Shown here piece after piece: positions 50,892 to 58,832 of a DNA stretch of 64,000 bases. Below the pieces are notes generated by a model. It worked only from the letters and a program-made list of their open reading frames with translations. It had not been told where the DNA came from and did not search any database. Source of the stretch: a virus; the IMG/VR virus record IMGVR_UViG_3300042566_001780, positions 227,688 to 291,687 of that record; one strand, 5' to 3'. Each line of letters opens with the position of its first letter. Position 1 is the first letter of the stretch. The translations under genes were made by a program, and so were the position numbers.

Positions 50892-51751
50892 CTTCACAAA
50901 CTTTCGAATATAATCTCCTCAACCTGTATCATGACATTCTTCAGAATGGCGATGAGCGAATTGATCGCACGGGCGTAGGCACTCTTTCAGTTTTTGGTCG
51001 ACAACTTCGAATCAATCTTCAAGATGGATTTCCGTTAGTCACTACTAAGAAGATGGGATTTAAGTCCATTCTGGCAGAACTTCTTTGGTTCATTGAAGGT
51101 AGCTGCGATGAGCGCCGCCTTGCAGAAATTCTACATGGGACACGTGATGTGTCCAAGAAAACTATCTGGACTGCAAATGCCGAAGCTCCATACTGGAAGT
51201 CTAAAGCAAATTTTGAAGGTGATTTAGGTCGCGTGTATGGTGTGCAATGGCGTACATGGCATGGTCATGATGATGTTTATGTTGATCAACTCCAAAATAT
51301 CATTAATACCCTCAAGACAGACCCAACAAATCGCCGCATGATTTTATCTGCATGGAACGTAGGTGAGCTTGACATGATGGCACTTCCGCCGTGCCATATG
51401 TTTGCGCAGTTTTTTGTGTCACAGAAAAAACTGTCATGTCAAATGTATCAGCGCTCAGTTGATAGTTTCTTAGGTCTCCCATATAACATCTCATCTTATG
51501 CACTGCTCACGCATATCATTGCAAAGATCTGTGATCTAGAAGCTGGTGAGCTTATTATGTGTCTTGGCGATACTCACATCTACAAGAATCACATTGACCA
51601 AGTCAAACAACAAATTGCTCGTACGCCATTTGAATTGTCGAAGCTTTCTATTTCTGATAGCATAAAAAGTCTTGATGATCTGAAGATGGAACATTTTTCT
51701 ATTACTGATTATCAATATCATCCTGCTATAGTTGCTGAAATGGCAGTGTGA
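50888..51751 (+). CDS. thyA: Thymidylate synthase
   Basis: The 287-aa protein has all ThyA signatures: DRTGVGTLSVFG, the folate-binding FPLVTTKK, GDLGRVYGVQWRTW, catalytic C169 in ALPPCHMFAQF, RSVDSFLGLPYNISSYALL with N200, and GDTHIYKNHIDQ. It makes dTMP from dUMP with methylene-tetrahydrofolate. N200 is present, unlike in the paralogue at 5214, so this is the genuine thymidylate enzyme. It lies in an operon with the SLOG-like gene. Confidence 0.95.
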   Translation: MTSQTFEYNLLNLYHDILQNGDERIDRTGVGTLSVFGRQLRINLQDGFPLVTTKKMGFKSILAELLWFIEGSCDERRLAEILHGTRDVSKKTIWTANAEAPYWKSKANFEGDLGRVYGVQWRTWHGHDDVYVDQLQNIINTLKTDPTNRRMILSAWNVGELDMMALPPCHMFAQFFVSQKKLSCQMYQRSVDSFLGLPYNISSYALLTHIIAKICDLEAGELIMCLGDTHIYKNHIDQVKQQIARTPFELSKLSISDSIKSLDDLKMEHFSITDYQYHPAIVAEMAV

Positions 51752-51752
51752 A

Positions 51753-52262
51753 ATGACTTCACAAATTTCATTTTATCGGTATATACGATATCATAAGTTT
51801 GATCCAATACGCGGGGAACTACGTGTAAATCCAAATGGCGGAGTAGCTTTAGGTTTTATTCAACGTGATGATTATCTTCAGTTTGTGTTCACTAGGTGCC
51901 ATCTTGATGATCGCTTTTCCAAACTCACTGCAAAAAACCGGCTAGAAGCCAGGGCCAGAGCCATAAATTTGCGAGGCGAAAAATATTTTTCTGCATGCGG
52001 ACCAATTGCAGAGAATCGAGATATAATGATTTTGTTGGATGAGATTTTCAAGTTAGAAAAATCATTTATTCCAAATGAGGCAGATAAGACAAGCGTTGAA
52101 CTCAAGAAGTACTTGATGGAATGTGTCAATCAAATTAAGAAAATTCGTGAACACAATGCTGAAGAACGCGCTAAATACGATGAATGGATACAGCTGCGTA
52201 GAGCACTTGACTTTAAATCCCTATACGCAAAGGGGATGCCGGCTGTAATGTTAATTGATTGA
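51753..52262 (+). CDS. Phage protein of unknown function, 169 aa
   Basis: The product from ATG 51753 (MTSQISFYRYIRYHKFDPIR) is basic and helical in its second half (VNQIKKIREHNAEERAKYDE). It starts one base after the thyA stop. No domain recognised. Confidence 0.55.
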   Translation: MTSQISFYRYIRYHKFDPIRGELRVNPNGGVALGFIQRDDYLQFVFTRCHLDDRFSKLTAKNRLEARARAINLRGEKYFSACGPIAENRDIMILLDEIFKLEKSFIPNEADKTSVELKKYLMECVNQIKKIREHNAEERAKYDEWIQLRRALDFKSLYAKGMPAVMLID

Positions 52263-52278
52263 ACTTCTAAAACTTGAA

Positions 52279-52470
52279 ATGGAAACTCGTACTTCAAAAC
52301 CTGCTTATATGGAAAAAGACAATCTGACTCGTAAGAATAATGCTGCTCATAAAGCGCATGTTCGAAGCATCAAAGAGAGTCAACAGGCATCATATTTTGC
52401 TGACGAATATGATGATGACGAACTGGATGAATATTCCATTAAGTTTGAGCCGGTGAAAGACGAAGACTAA
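52279..52470 (+). CDS. Small phage protein, 63 aa
   Basis: The product (METRTSKPAYMEKDNLTRKN) has a basic first half and a very acidic tail (DEYDDDELDEYSIKFEPVKD), a charge pattern seen in small nucleic-acid or protein mimics. Function unknown. It ends the operon before a terminator. Confidence 0.45.
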   Translation: METRTSKPAYMEKDNLTRKNNAAHKAHVRSIKESQQASYFADEYDDDELDEYSIKFEPVKDED

Positions 52471-52485
52471 TTCATTTCTGCCCTA

Positions 52486-52526
52486 ATGAAAAGGACTACA
52501 TGTCAAAGTGTAGTCCTTTTGTTTTG
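52486..52526 (+). terminator. Intrinsic terminator
   Basis: AAAAGGACTACA and TGTAGTCCTTTT form a 12-bp stem with loop TGTCAAAG, followed by GTTTTG. It follows the gene ending at 52470. Confidence 0.8.
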
Positions 52527-52534
52527 CTTGAATG

Positions 52535-52569
52535 AAAGTTCAAAGTTCAAAGTTCAAAGTTCAAAGTTC
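52535..52569 (+). repeat. Five tandem copies of AAAGTTC
   Basis: A perfect heptamer repeat, five copies, in the gap between a terminator and the RNA ligase gene. It could mark slippage or a protein-binding array. Confidence 0.9.
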
Positions 52570-52636
52570 AACTTGAGAGAAGATCTTAAAGAGAAAAAGA
52601 AGGCTCAGCCGTCAGCCGCGGTGCGATTTATAGGCA

Positions 52637-52837
52637 TTATGGGGCAAATAAGCTTTTGCACAGAGCAGTGGCAAATAAGAACAGTACGTAGTAGCAAATA
52701 AGAAAATCACTTTCAATTTCTCTAAAATCAGCAGCTCCGGATTCACCAGAGGCGCTCAGGGACACCAACATCATAAAGACATATGGTACCTTATCCGAGT
52801 CAAGAAACACTCCTGAGGCCTTTTTAGTGACTTCCAT
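52637..52837 (-). CDS. Doubtful small membrane-type frame
   Basis: A 66-aa frame from ATG 52837 (MEVTKKASGVFLDSDKVPYV) ends with a hydrophobic segment (LICYYVLFLFATALC). It is the only open frame of note in this gap, but it lacks a ribosome site and lies opposite a promoter, so it may be chance. Confidence 0.2.
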   Translation of the reverse strand: MEVTKKASGVFLDSDKVPYVFMMLVSLSASGESGAADFREIESDFLICYYVLFLFATALCKSLFAP

Positions 52838-52877
52838 AATTTTTGCGCAAGTTTTTTCTGCAACAGAAAAATTAGTG

Positions 52878-52883
52878 TACAAT
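52878..52883 (+). promoter_or_regulatory. Sigma70-like promoter -10 box (TACAAT)
   Basis: TTAGTGTACAATCACT lies 32 bases before ATG 52916, the same AGTGTACAAT string as at 8224 and 15262. A TTTTTCTG/CAGAAAAA hairpin lies just upstream. Confidence 0.5.
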
Positions 52884-52915
52884 CACTCCATTCAAACTTC
52901 AACCTAGAAACCATC

Positions 52916-54082
52916 ATGTTCCCGAAGATCGAAACCATCCAAGACTTTCAACCCAAGATTGACGGTAACAAGCAGATTCGAGTTAAAACCGTTGAATCTG
53001 GAATTGCTGCTGGATTCACTGTCATCTGCTACATGGTTCAGGATGAAGATACCTTTGCAGGATCCAATCAAGAATTCGAAAAAGAATGTCGTGGCATTGT
53101 GTTTGGTCCTGGCGGCCAGCTGGCCGCCCGCACTATGCAAAAGTTTTTCAACATTGGTGAAAAACCTGAGACAATGCCTGAAAATATCAAATGGCAAGAT
53201 GTTGTTCGGATCATGATGAAAGTTGATGGATCCATGGTGACGCCAGTTGCTATCTCTAATGAACAATTCAAATTCAAGACGAAGAAGTCTTTTGACACTC
53301 CTGAAGCGGCACTTGCAGATTCCATCACTGCAAAAATTGATGTTGATACTAATGGAGCTGCATCAAAGTTTATTTGGGATTGCGTTTCTAAAGGACTGAC
53401 ACCTACCTTTGAAGTTACTTCTCCGCGATTCCCGATTGTTGTCCACTATCGGACTGATGAACTGACTTTGCTTCATGTTCGCGAAAATGTGAGTGGGCGC
53501 TATTTTTCTGAAGAAGAAATTCTGAAGATGAACTCACCATTTAAGTTGGTTGAAAACAAGATTGCTGATTTCTATAATGATGGAATTCCTGCCAATATTG
53601 TGTCTTGGGAAAAGCTGAAAAAAGCTGCAGAAACTATGGAAGGAATTGAGGGCTGGGTGCTTCAGTTTAAAAATGGTGATATGGTCAAAATGAAGACTGC
53701 ATGGTACATCAACCTGCATCATGCAATCACTTTTGTGCGATATCGTGACGTTGCTCGAGCTATTTTGACTGACACCGCTGATGACTTGAAGGCAGCATTC
53801 AACTTGCTGAAGCGCGATGTGACACCGATTCTCAACATTGAAGGTGTCATCAAAACAGTTGTTTCTGAAATTGAAAGTGCGGTAATGATCGCAGTAAATG
53901 AAGGCAAACAGCTGAACTTCACTGCAAAGGATATGGCGCTGAAATATAAAGTGCATAAACACTTTGGGCTTATTATGAATCAATTCAACGGCAAGGAAAA
54001 TAACTTCTATGAATATTATTTGAAGAATTACATCAATGATTGGACTCTTGAAGTCATCCCAACAACCGTAAATGAAGAATGA
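52916..54082 (+). CDS. rnlA: T4-type RNA ligase 1
   Basis: The 388-aa protein has the nucleotidyltransferase motifs of T4 Rnl1: KVDGS with adenylated Lys102, preceded by KECRGIVFGPGG, then FEVTSPRFPIVVHY, EGWVLQFKNG (motif IV) and MVKMKTAWY (motif V). The C-terminal helical region fits the tRNA-recognising domain of Rnl1. It seals broken RNA and in T4 repairs tRNA cut by host anticodon nuclease. No polynucleotide kinase gene is in the window. It is expressed from its own promoter and overlaps the next gene. Confidence 0.88.
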   Translation: MFPKIETIQDFQPKIDGNKQIRVKTVESGIAAGFTVICYMVQDEDTFAGSNQEFEKECRGIVFGPGGQLAARTMQKFFNIGEKPETMPENIKWQDVVRIMMKVDGSMVTPVAISNEQFKFKTKKSFDTPEAALADSITAKIDVDTNGAASKFIWDCVSKGLTPTFEVTSPRFPIVVHYRTDELTLLHVRENVSGRYFSEEEILKMNSPFKLVENKIADFYNDGIPANIVSWEKLKKAAETMEGIEGWVLQFKNGDMVKMKTAWYINLHHAITFVRYRDVARAILTDTADDLKAAFNLLKRDVTPILNIEGVIKTVVSEIESAVMIAVNEGKQLNFTAKDMALKYKVHKHFGLIMNQFNGKENNFYEYYLKNYINDWTLEVIPTTVNEE

Positions 54083-54612
54083 AAATGCGAAACCCAAATA
54101 ATCTGCAGCACCCACTTTTGACTCGGTTTGAGAAAATCATTTTCTTTAGTCGATGGCTGCAAGCGCCAATGTACGTTGGCCTTATCGTGGCCCAAATTGT
54201 CTATGTCTACAAGTTCATTGTTGAACTAATTCATTTGGTCAGCACGGCTTCTACCTTGAAAGAAACCGAAGTTCTGCTGATTGTTCTAGGATTGGTAGAT
54301 GTCGTGATGGTGGCAAACTTGCTGCTCATGGTGATCGTGGGTGGTTATGAAACTTTTGTCTCACGACTTTATCTTGAAGAACATCCAGATCGGCCCGAGT
54401 GGCTAAGCCATGTTGACGCTGGTGTCTTGAAGATCAAATTGGCTGCAAGTCTAATTACGATCAGCTCAGTTCATTTGCTAAAGACATTCATCAATGCTGA
54501 TAATGTGCCAATGAACACTATCCTTGCGCAACTTGGAATTCATGGAATGTTTCTGCTATCAGCTTACACTTTGGCATCAACAGAAAAATTGTTGAAAAAT
54601 AATCGACATTGA
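54079..54612 (+). CDS. YqhA/UPF0114-family membrane protein
   Basis: The 177-aa protein has the family pattern FEKIIFFSRWLQAPMYVGLI, MVANLLLMVIVGGYETFVSR, SHVDAGVLKIKLAASLITIS and SVHLLKTFI, with about four membrane helices. YqhA-like proteins are bacterial inner-membrane proteins without a settled role. A phage copy next to RNA ligase probably acts on the host membrane. It ends at a bidirectional terminator. Confidence 0.8.
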   Translation: MKMRNPNNLQHPLLTRFEKIIFFSRWLQAPMYVGLIVAQIVYVYKFIVELIHLVSTASTLKETEVLLIVLGLVDVVMVANLLLMVIVGGYETFVSRLYLEEHPDRPEWLSHVDAGVLKIKLAASLITISSVHLLKTFINADNVPMNTILAQLGIHGMFLLSAYTLASTEKLLKNNRH

Positions 54613-54638
54613 AAAAGGGGGATTATTCCCCCTTTTTC
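54611..54638. terminator. Bidirectional terminator between convergent genes
   Basis: GAAAAAGGGGG and CCCCCTTTTTC form an 11-bp stem around ATTATT. The A- and T-rich ends give a U-run in both directions, serving the YqhA and PhoH genes. Confidence 0.85.
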
Positions 54639-55377
54639 ATTTCTTCGTCTTTGGATCTGGACTATCTAAATGGATAAGAAGTTCCCTAACAAGTTCTGAG
54701 CGTTGAACATCAGAATTGCCAAATTCAACAATGTTAATAAGACGCGATTTGCCACGAACTTTACGAATAATCCAATCAAGACCATGTTCTTCAATCCCAA
54801 GCTTGTTGAAGTTCAAGTCACATTGAGATGGGTCACCATTTACCACAAACGTCGAATAATCACCGGCACGAGTGACAAATAATTTCATTTCTTGCGGCGT
54901 GGCGTTCTGGCTCTCATCGAGTATAACATATGAGTTCCGAAAGGTTCTTCCACGCATGAAGGACAACGGAGCAAATTCAATTTTGCCTGCATCAAGAAGT
55001 TTTTTGGCCATAGTTGGACCAACTAATTCTTCAGTAGCATCTAAAAGAGGCTTTAGATATGGAGCGATCTTTGAATCTAAATCTCCCGGTAAAAACCCGA
55101 GAGATTGACCTGCTTCAACTGCTGGTCTAGTCAATACCACTTTTTGGACATCTCCAGCCAGCAATCGCTCCATTGCTACGGCCATAGCTAAAAATGATTT
55201 ACCAGAACCTGCTGGGCCACTTCCGATTGTAAGTGGCGAATTTCTCAACGACTCAAGATACATTTCTTGAGCAAAAGATTTAGGCTGTGGCACAAAGCGA
55301 AGTTTGATAACTTTGTTTCCTTCTTCTTTTATTGGTTGTGGATACTTGTTTTCACGATTTAGTAATTTGCGACCCAT
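54637..55377 (-). CDS. phoH: PhoH-like ATPase
   Basis: The 246-aa protein has PhoH family motifs: SPLTIGSGPAGSGKSFLAMA (Walker A), VVLTRPAVEAGQSLGFLPGD, SYVILDESQNATP (Walker B) and FVVNGDPSQCDL. PhoH proteins are widespread in phages, and bacterial members have RNA-directed ATPase or nuclease-linked activity; the phage role is unknown. A strong AGGAGG site precedes the start. Confidence 0.9.
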   Translation of the reverse strand: MGRKLLNRENKYPQPIKEEGNKVIKLRFVPQPKSFAQEMYLESLRNSPLTIGSGPAGSGKSFLAMAVAMERLLAGDVQKVVLTRPAVEAGQSLGFLPGDLDSKIAPYLKPLLDATEELVGPTMAKKLLDAGKIEFAPLSFMRGRTFRNSYVILDESQNATPQEMKLFVTRAGDYSTFVVNGDPSQCDLNFNKLGIEEHGLDWIIRKVRGKSRLINIVEFGNSDVQRSELVRELLIHLDSPDPKTKK

Positions 55378-55456
55378 TAAAATCCTCCTACAGGATTGGT
55401 CAAATTGTTAAGAATGTACTCTGAGTAAGTACAGAGGTTCTCTCGAGGAGAACATA

Positions 55457-55546
55457 CGAAAAAGCCCGCTTAACACCACTGATGAATAATGCTGCACGCG
55501 AATGAAATACCGTGCCATAGTGTAGGAAAAGTGTGTAAGCGGGCTT
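55457..55546 (-). ncRNA. Candidate structured RNA ending in a terminator
   Basis: On the minus strand AAGCCCGCTTA (55546-55536) pairs perfectly with TAAGCGGGCTT (55472-55462), which is followed by a T-run. The enclosed 63 bases can form GCACG/CGTGC and other small stems. The closing stem is long-range, so this is more than a simple terminator. It is not tRNA-like: no T-arm is seen. It lies between phoH and the leftward gene ending at 55573 and could also just terminate that gene. Confidence 0.4.
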
Positions 55547-55572
55547 ATGAAAATCATAAAGCCTAGACAATA

Positions 55573-55968
55573 TTAGTCTTGCTTTTTGACAACATAACGA
55601 ATCCAATCAGCAACATTCATCTGCTGATTATGAAGTAAACATTCACCTGCCTCAAGACACCAAAGTAGATATTCTGCTAATTCTACTTGATCAATTGGGT
55701 CTAACATCTCGATGTAGGAACGAGTTGCAGATGAAGTAGCTTCGGAACCGGGTAATACAGGATTTTCAAATTGAAGATCAGCGCTCTTCAAACCATTTTT
55801 GAAAAACTCTGCAACTCTAGCAATAACTAAAGTTTGATATGCATTAGTAATTTGGCCGGATTTAACGACTTCTTTAAGGGTTAAGTCCACTAGCTGTGGA
55901 GCATGACCTGGAGCCCCATAGCATTTTTCATTTTCAGTTAATGAAGAAACAAGTTGATGTAATTTCAT
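55573..55968 (-). CDS. Late protein with capsid-targeting-like start, 131 aa
   Basis: The product starts MKLHQLVSSLTENEKCYGAP, with LTE as a possible L-x-E cleavage site. The rest is helical (ELAEYLLWCLEAGECLLHNQ) with no recognised domain. A CTTAAATA late-type box lies 23 bases upstream. A packaged internal protein is inferred. Confidence 0.55.
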   Translation of the reverse strand: MKLHQLVSSLTENEKCYGAPGHAPQLVDLTLKEVVKSGQITNAYQTLVIARVAEFFKNGLKSADLQFENPVLPGSEATSSATRSYIEMLDPIDQVELAEYLLWCLEAGECLLHNQQMNVADWIRYVVKKQD

Positions 55969-55990
55969 AAGATGTTTGCTAGTTTTAGAC

Positions 55991-55998
55991 TATTTAAG
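55991..55998 (-). promoter_or_regulatory. Late-type promoter variant (CTTAAATA)
   Basis: On the minus strand GCTTAAATAGTC lies 22 bases before ATG 55968 and overlaps the end of the upstream gene. Confidence 0.45.
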
Positions 55999-56215
55999 CT
56001 TTTCCGCTAATTTTCAATGAAATTAATTGATCTAACTCAGCAATACCTTGCTCTAACGGTTTTACGTAAGCGGGGTTTCTTCGCGCCATTAACATTCGAT
56101 CGTATAGAACATTTTTAGTTTTAATTAATTCGTCAAATGATAAATTGACCCAAGTGTCTTTTGGCGCTATAGTAACTACAGGTTCATCAACGTAGTTCAA
56201 TGGTAAATCTCCCAT
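55994..56215 (-). CDS. Small conserved-type phage protein, 73 aa
   Basis: The product has SFDELIKTKNVLYDRMLMAR followed by RNPAYVKPLEQGIAELDQLI, a helical-hairpin pattern I recognise from other large phages without a known role. It overlaps the preceding gene on the same strand by 19 bases. Confidence 0.6.
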   Translation of the reverse strand: MGDLPLNYVDEPVVTIAPKDTWVNLSFDELIKTKNVLYDRMLMARRNPAYVKPLEQGIAELDQLISLKISGKA

Positions 56216-56457
56216 CCTTGAATAGCTTCTAATTTATTATGTACATGCTGGACCAAATTGAAAATTTCAACTGGAAGATCTACTTCTAAGAGCAGTTGAA
56301 AAGTTTCGTAGCATTCCATTATTAGATCTTCAATGTCTTCTTCATCTGGTACAAATTCTGGTGGAGATGACAAATCGTGAAGATCATGTGGACGCTCTTC
56401 CTCAATTTGTTCAAGAAGTTCCTGAACATCTTCTAGTTCATCTTCAATTTTGCGCAT
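56197..56457 (-). CDS. Acidic small phage protein, 86 aa
   Basis: ATG 56457 (GAGGAT upstream) gives MRKIEDELEDVQELLEQIEE, a very acidic helix, followed by FVPDEEDIEDLIMECYETFQ. The longer frame from 56484 lacks a ribosome site. Function unknown. Confidence 0.5.
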   Translation of the reverse strand: MRKIEDELEDVQELLEQIEEERPHDLHDLSSPPEFVPDEEDIEDLIMECYETFQLLLEVDLPVEIFNLVQHVHNKLEAIQGWEIYH

Positions 56458-56483
56458 GATGATCCTCAGAAAGTAAGCCACCA

Positions 56484-56491
56484 TCTAAATA
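56484..56491 (+). promoter_or_regulatory. Late-type promoter (TCTAAATA), rightward
   Basis: CCATCTAAATAGAAG lies about 90 bases before ATG 56580. It and the leftward box at 56537 point through each other, so their leaders overlap in antisense. Confidence 0.5.
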
Positions 56492-56536
56492 GAAGTAGCA
56501 TATAGATCAACATGAAAGCTGACCATGATCTATATC

Positions 56537-56544
56537 TATTTAGC
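56537..56544 (-). promoter_or_regulatory. Late-type promoter (GCTAAATA), leftward
   Basis: AAGCTAAATAGATATAG on the minus strand lies about 80 bases before ATG 56457. Confidence 0.5.
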
Positions 56545-56579
56545 TTTTTCAGTCAGCGGAAACATAGGAATTATCAATC

Positions 56580-58727
56580 ATGTCTTATAGCTTATTTTGG
56601 AGAGATACTAGTTTACCATTCACGCAGAAACAGGTAGCTATTGATGTACCTGCAGGTTCAACTGTATCTACTGCAGCATCACTTAGATTTACTGGTAAGG
56701 GTGCTGCTAACTACGGTAAAGTACAACAAGAAAACTTGATGCGCCTACTTGAGAATTTTGCATCAGGCACGTCTCCAGAAAATCCGACTGTGGGTCAACT
56801 TTGGTTTGATACATCTATATCAACCTTAAAAGTTTGTGTAGCTACAGCACCATCTCCTGTTAGCTGGAGAACCATTAAAACAACACAAATTGGTGAAATA
56901 GGAGAAGCCCCTCCATCACCTGCGGCTTTAGGTGATTCGTGGTTCTCTAAAACTGGATCATCATCAGGATTTGGTTATCACTACACCGGGCTTGGCAGAT
57001 TCCCACAGACCAATTGGACCTCAACTGGTTATTATCCAACGACTAACACCACAACACTTGGTGCAAAAATCAATTCTTCTGCTTTTAATAATGCTCCAGG
57101 TACAAATCCTGGAGAAGCATATATCCATGGATACGTATCAGGTGTCGGCGCAGATGTTGATGGTAGTGTTACTTTTAACGGCACCTCTATCACATTACTC
57201 AAAGGTGTATTGAACACAACATTCCCAACACCAGTAGACCAATTTGCATTTATCATGTATGATAGATCGCAGTCATTACTTGCTGGCACATCTTATTTTA
57301 CGGCATTCAAGGACGCATCTGGACAGTGGTTTTATGATCGTTTTGGAAGTTCAACCAACTGGACTGCATTTACACCAAGTACTGTAGCAGATAATGAGCA
57401 AATCATCATAGGTACTTTAGTAGTGGCTGATATTGATGCTACCACATCTACAGGTATTACATCTTTAACTTTGTGGAATGAGGCAAAGTATTTGGCTGAT
57501 GTTGAACATGTGCCAGCAACATTAATTAACGGCTCGATTGGCGGATGGCAACAATATTCCCCAAATACCTTAGTAGTTGCTGGAAGATATGAATATGATT
57601 TAGCTTTGCAGAAACTTCTAAAGTTAATTGGGGATACATTTATTAATGGTGGATCTGGCGCATATGATCTATTCCTTAAAAATCGTTTAACTCCATTCAA
57701 TACATTAGATGCAAGTTTGAGCGCCGCATGGAAATCAAGAACACCTGTAGATACCAATGTTGCAACTAATACCCCTGCAGGGTTAGAACTACTCCGTGTT
57801 CAGCCAACTTCCCAAGATTGGGACAAATTATTAGCTATTGCAAAATGGGCAATAGATCGCTATGAGCTGCCAAACGGATTTGCTTCTAATGTGCCAGATG
57901 TTCCGTTTGTTCAAGATGGATTGCCGATGGACAGTGCGACAGCAGCAAACTATGGAATTCCTCATGGTAGAAATATTGCGCTAAGCACTGTTGGGCAAAT
58001 TAGTCTAGCACGTATGTACCAAGAATGCCTAAACATTTTAGAAGCTGCAGTGTCAAAGCGTTATGTTTTGAAAGGTCTTTTAGGACAATCGGGGGTTAAC
58101 ACTGATTTTGGTGATAATGTTGAAGTAACAGGTCACGTTAGTTATTCTGCTAACGTGACTGGAGCTCCCCTTACTGCTAATCCTTTTACTGGATTGCGAT
58201 TCCAATTCGCAGCAAATGAAATGCACCGCTTCTTTACTTCAGGTCAGGCTATTGAGATCGTGTTTACCCATAATCCTGGTGTTACACCCACAGCTTCTGA
58301 CATTGAATTGAAGAGTATTACTGATAATAGTGGTAGAGCTCGGTTCACTATGGACAAGTTCTATACAATGACTTCATCTGCGACTCCGTCATTAAGTGCG
58401 CCGCCAGTAGATGGTGGATTTAGTCTAATCAATGGAACTATAAATGCTAGCGTGGTGCAAACATTTGCAACATATTCTGTTGGGAGTTCAACTATTAGTG
58501 TTAGAGCGCAACGCGGCTTTGCAAATGCCAATTCTATAGACTTTTATGTGTACGTGAATACGGCATCATCTACTACCGGAACCTTCGATATCTCGTGGAA
58601 CTGGGTGAATGATACTGAAGAATACATGGACACGGTTTCTACCAGAATTTATCCTGAACCAGCAGCTTTCGAAGTATCGCATAAGCTTGGTTCTACTCTA
58701 TGGACTGCATCAATACCGGTCACTTAA
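56580..58727 (+). CDS. T4-like structural protein (fibre/baseplate type), 715 aa
   Basis: Residues 30-80 contain LRFTGKGAANYGKVQQENLM, RLLENFASGTSPENPTVGQL and WFDTSISTLKV, a module found at the N-terminus of large structural proteins of T4-like and jumbo phages. The remainder is a long beta-rich shaft and C-terminal globular region (FDISWNWVNDTEEYMDTVST). A tail-fibre or baseplate-associated role is likely. It lies behind a late-type promoter and before a terminator. Confidence 0.7.
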   Translation: MSYSLFWRDTSLPFTQKQVAIDVPAGSTVSTAASLRFTGKGAANYGKVQQENLMRLLENFASGTSPENPTVGQLWFDTSISTLKVCVATAPSPVSWRTIKTTQIGEIGEAPPSPAALGDSWFSKTGSSSGFGYHYTGLGRFPQTNWTSTGYYPTTNTTTLGAKINSSAFNNAPGTNPGEAYIHGYVSGVGADVDGSVTFNGTSITLLKGVLNTTFPTPVDQFAFIMYDRSQSLLAGTSYFTAFKDASGQWFYDRFGSSTNWTAFTPSTVADNEQIIIGTLVVADIDATTSTGITSLTLWNEAKYLADVEHVPATLINGSIGGWQQYSPNTLVVAGRYEYDLALQKLLKLIGDTFINGGSGAYDLFLKNRLTPFNTLDASLSAAWKSRTPVDTNVATNTPAGLELLRVQPTSQDWDKLLAIAKWAIDRYELPNGFASNVPDVPFVQDGLPMDSATAANYGIPHGRNIALSTVGQISLARMYQECLNILEAAVSKRYVLKGLLGQSGVNTDFGDNVEVTGHVSYSANVTGAPLTANPFTGLRFQFAANEMHRFFTSGQAIEIVFTHNPGVTPTASDIELKSITDNSGRARFTMDKFYTMTSSATPSLSAPPVDGGFSLINGTINASVVQTFATYSVGSSTISVRAQRGFANANSIDFYVYVNTASSTTGTFDISWNWVNDTEEYMDTVSTRIYPEPAAFEVSHKLGSTLWTASIPVT

Positions 58728-58732
58728 TCATT

Positions 58733-58756
58733 TTGGGATCCAACGGATCCCAAAAG
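58733..58756. terminator. Hairpin terminator
   Basis: TTTTGGGATCC and GGATCCCAAAA form an 11-bp stem with loop AAC right after the structural gene. Confidence 0.75.
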
Positions 58757-58790
58757 TAAAATTTTGTAACTGTCTCTAGAAGTTCAACAT

Positions 58791-58817
58791 GTTGGTGTAG
58801 AATAACACTACACCAAC
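58791..58817 (+). promoter_or_regulatory. Promoter -10 box overlapping an inverted repeat
   Basis: GTTGGTGTAG (58791-58800) and CTACACCAAC (58808-58817) are perfect arms around AATAACA. TAGAAT (58798-58803) overlaps the left arm and loop, with a start point near 58810 in the right arm. No clear -35 box. Confidence 0.45.
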
Positions 58818-58832
58818 CACTTTGGAGTTTTT

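Larger units (their letters stand above)
52570..52915. other. Gene-poor interval with short repeats
   Basis: This stretch holds no convincing gene. It has three copies of GCAAATAAG or CAAATAAG (near 52645, 52671 and 52693), locally different base composition, a hairpin (arms 52853-52860 and 52864-52871) and a promoter at 52878. A minus-strand frame is listed separately. Confidence 0.5.

Noticed and set aside
52535-52569. CRISPR-like array
   Set aside because: The five AAAGTTC units are directly tandem, without spacers, and no Cas gene is near.
55457-55546. tRNA gene
   Set aside because: The closing stem is 11 bp rather than 7 and no T-arm consensus is present.
55400-55606. Minus-strand frame over the phoH intergenic region
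   Set aside because: It lacks a ribosome site, overlaps the neighbouring gene and runs through the hairpin structure.
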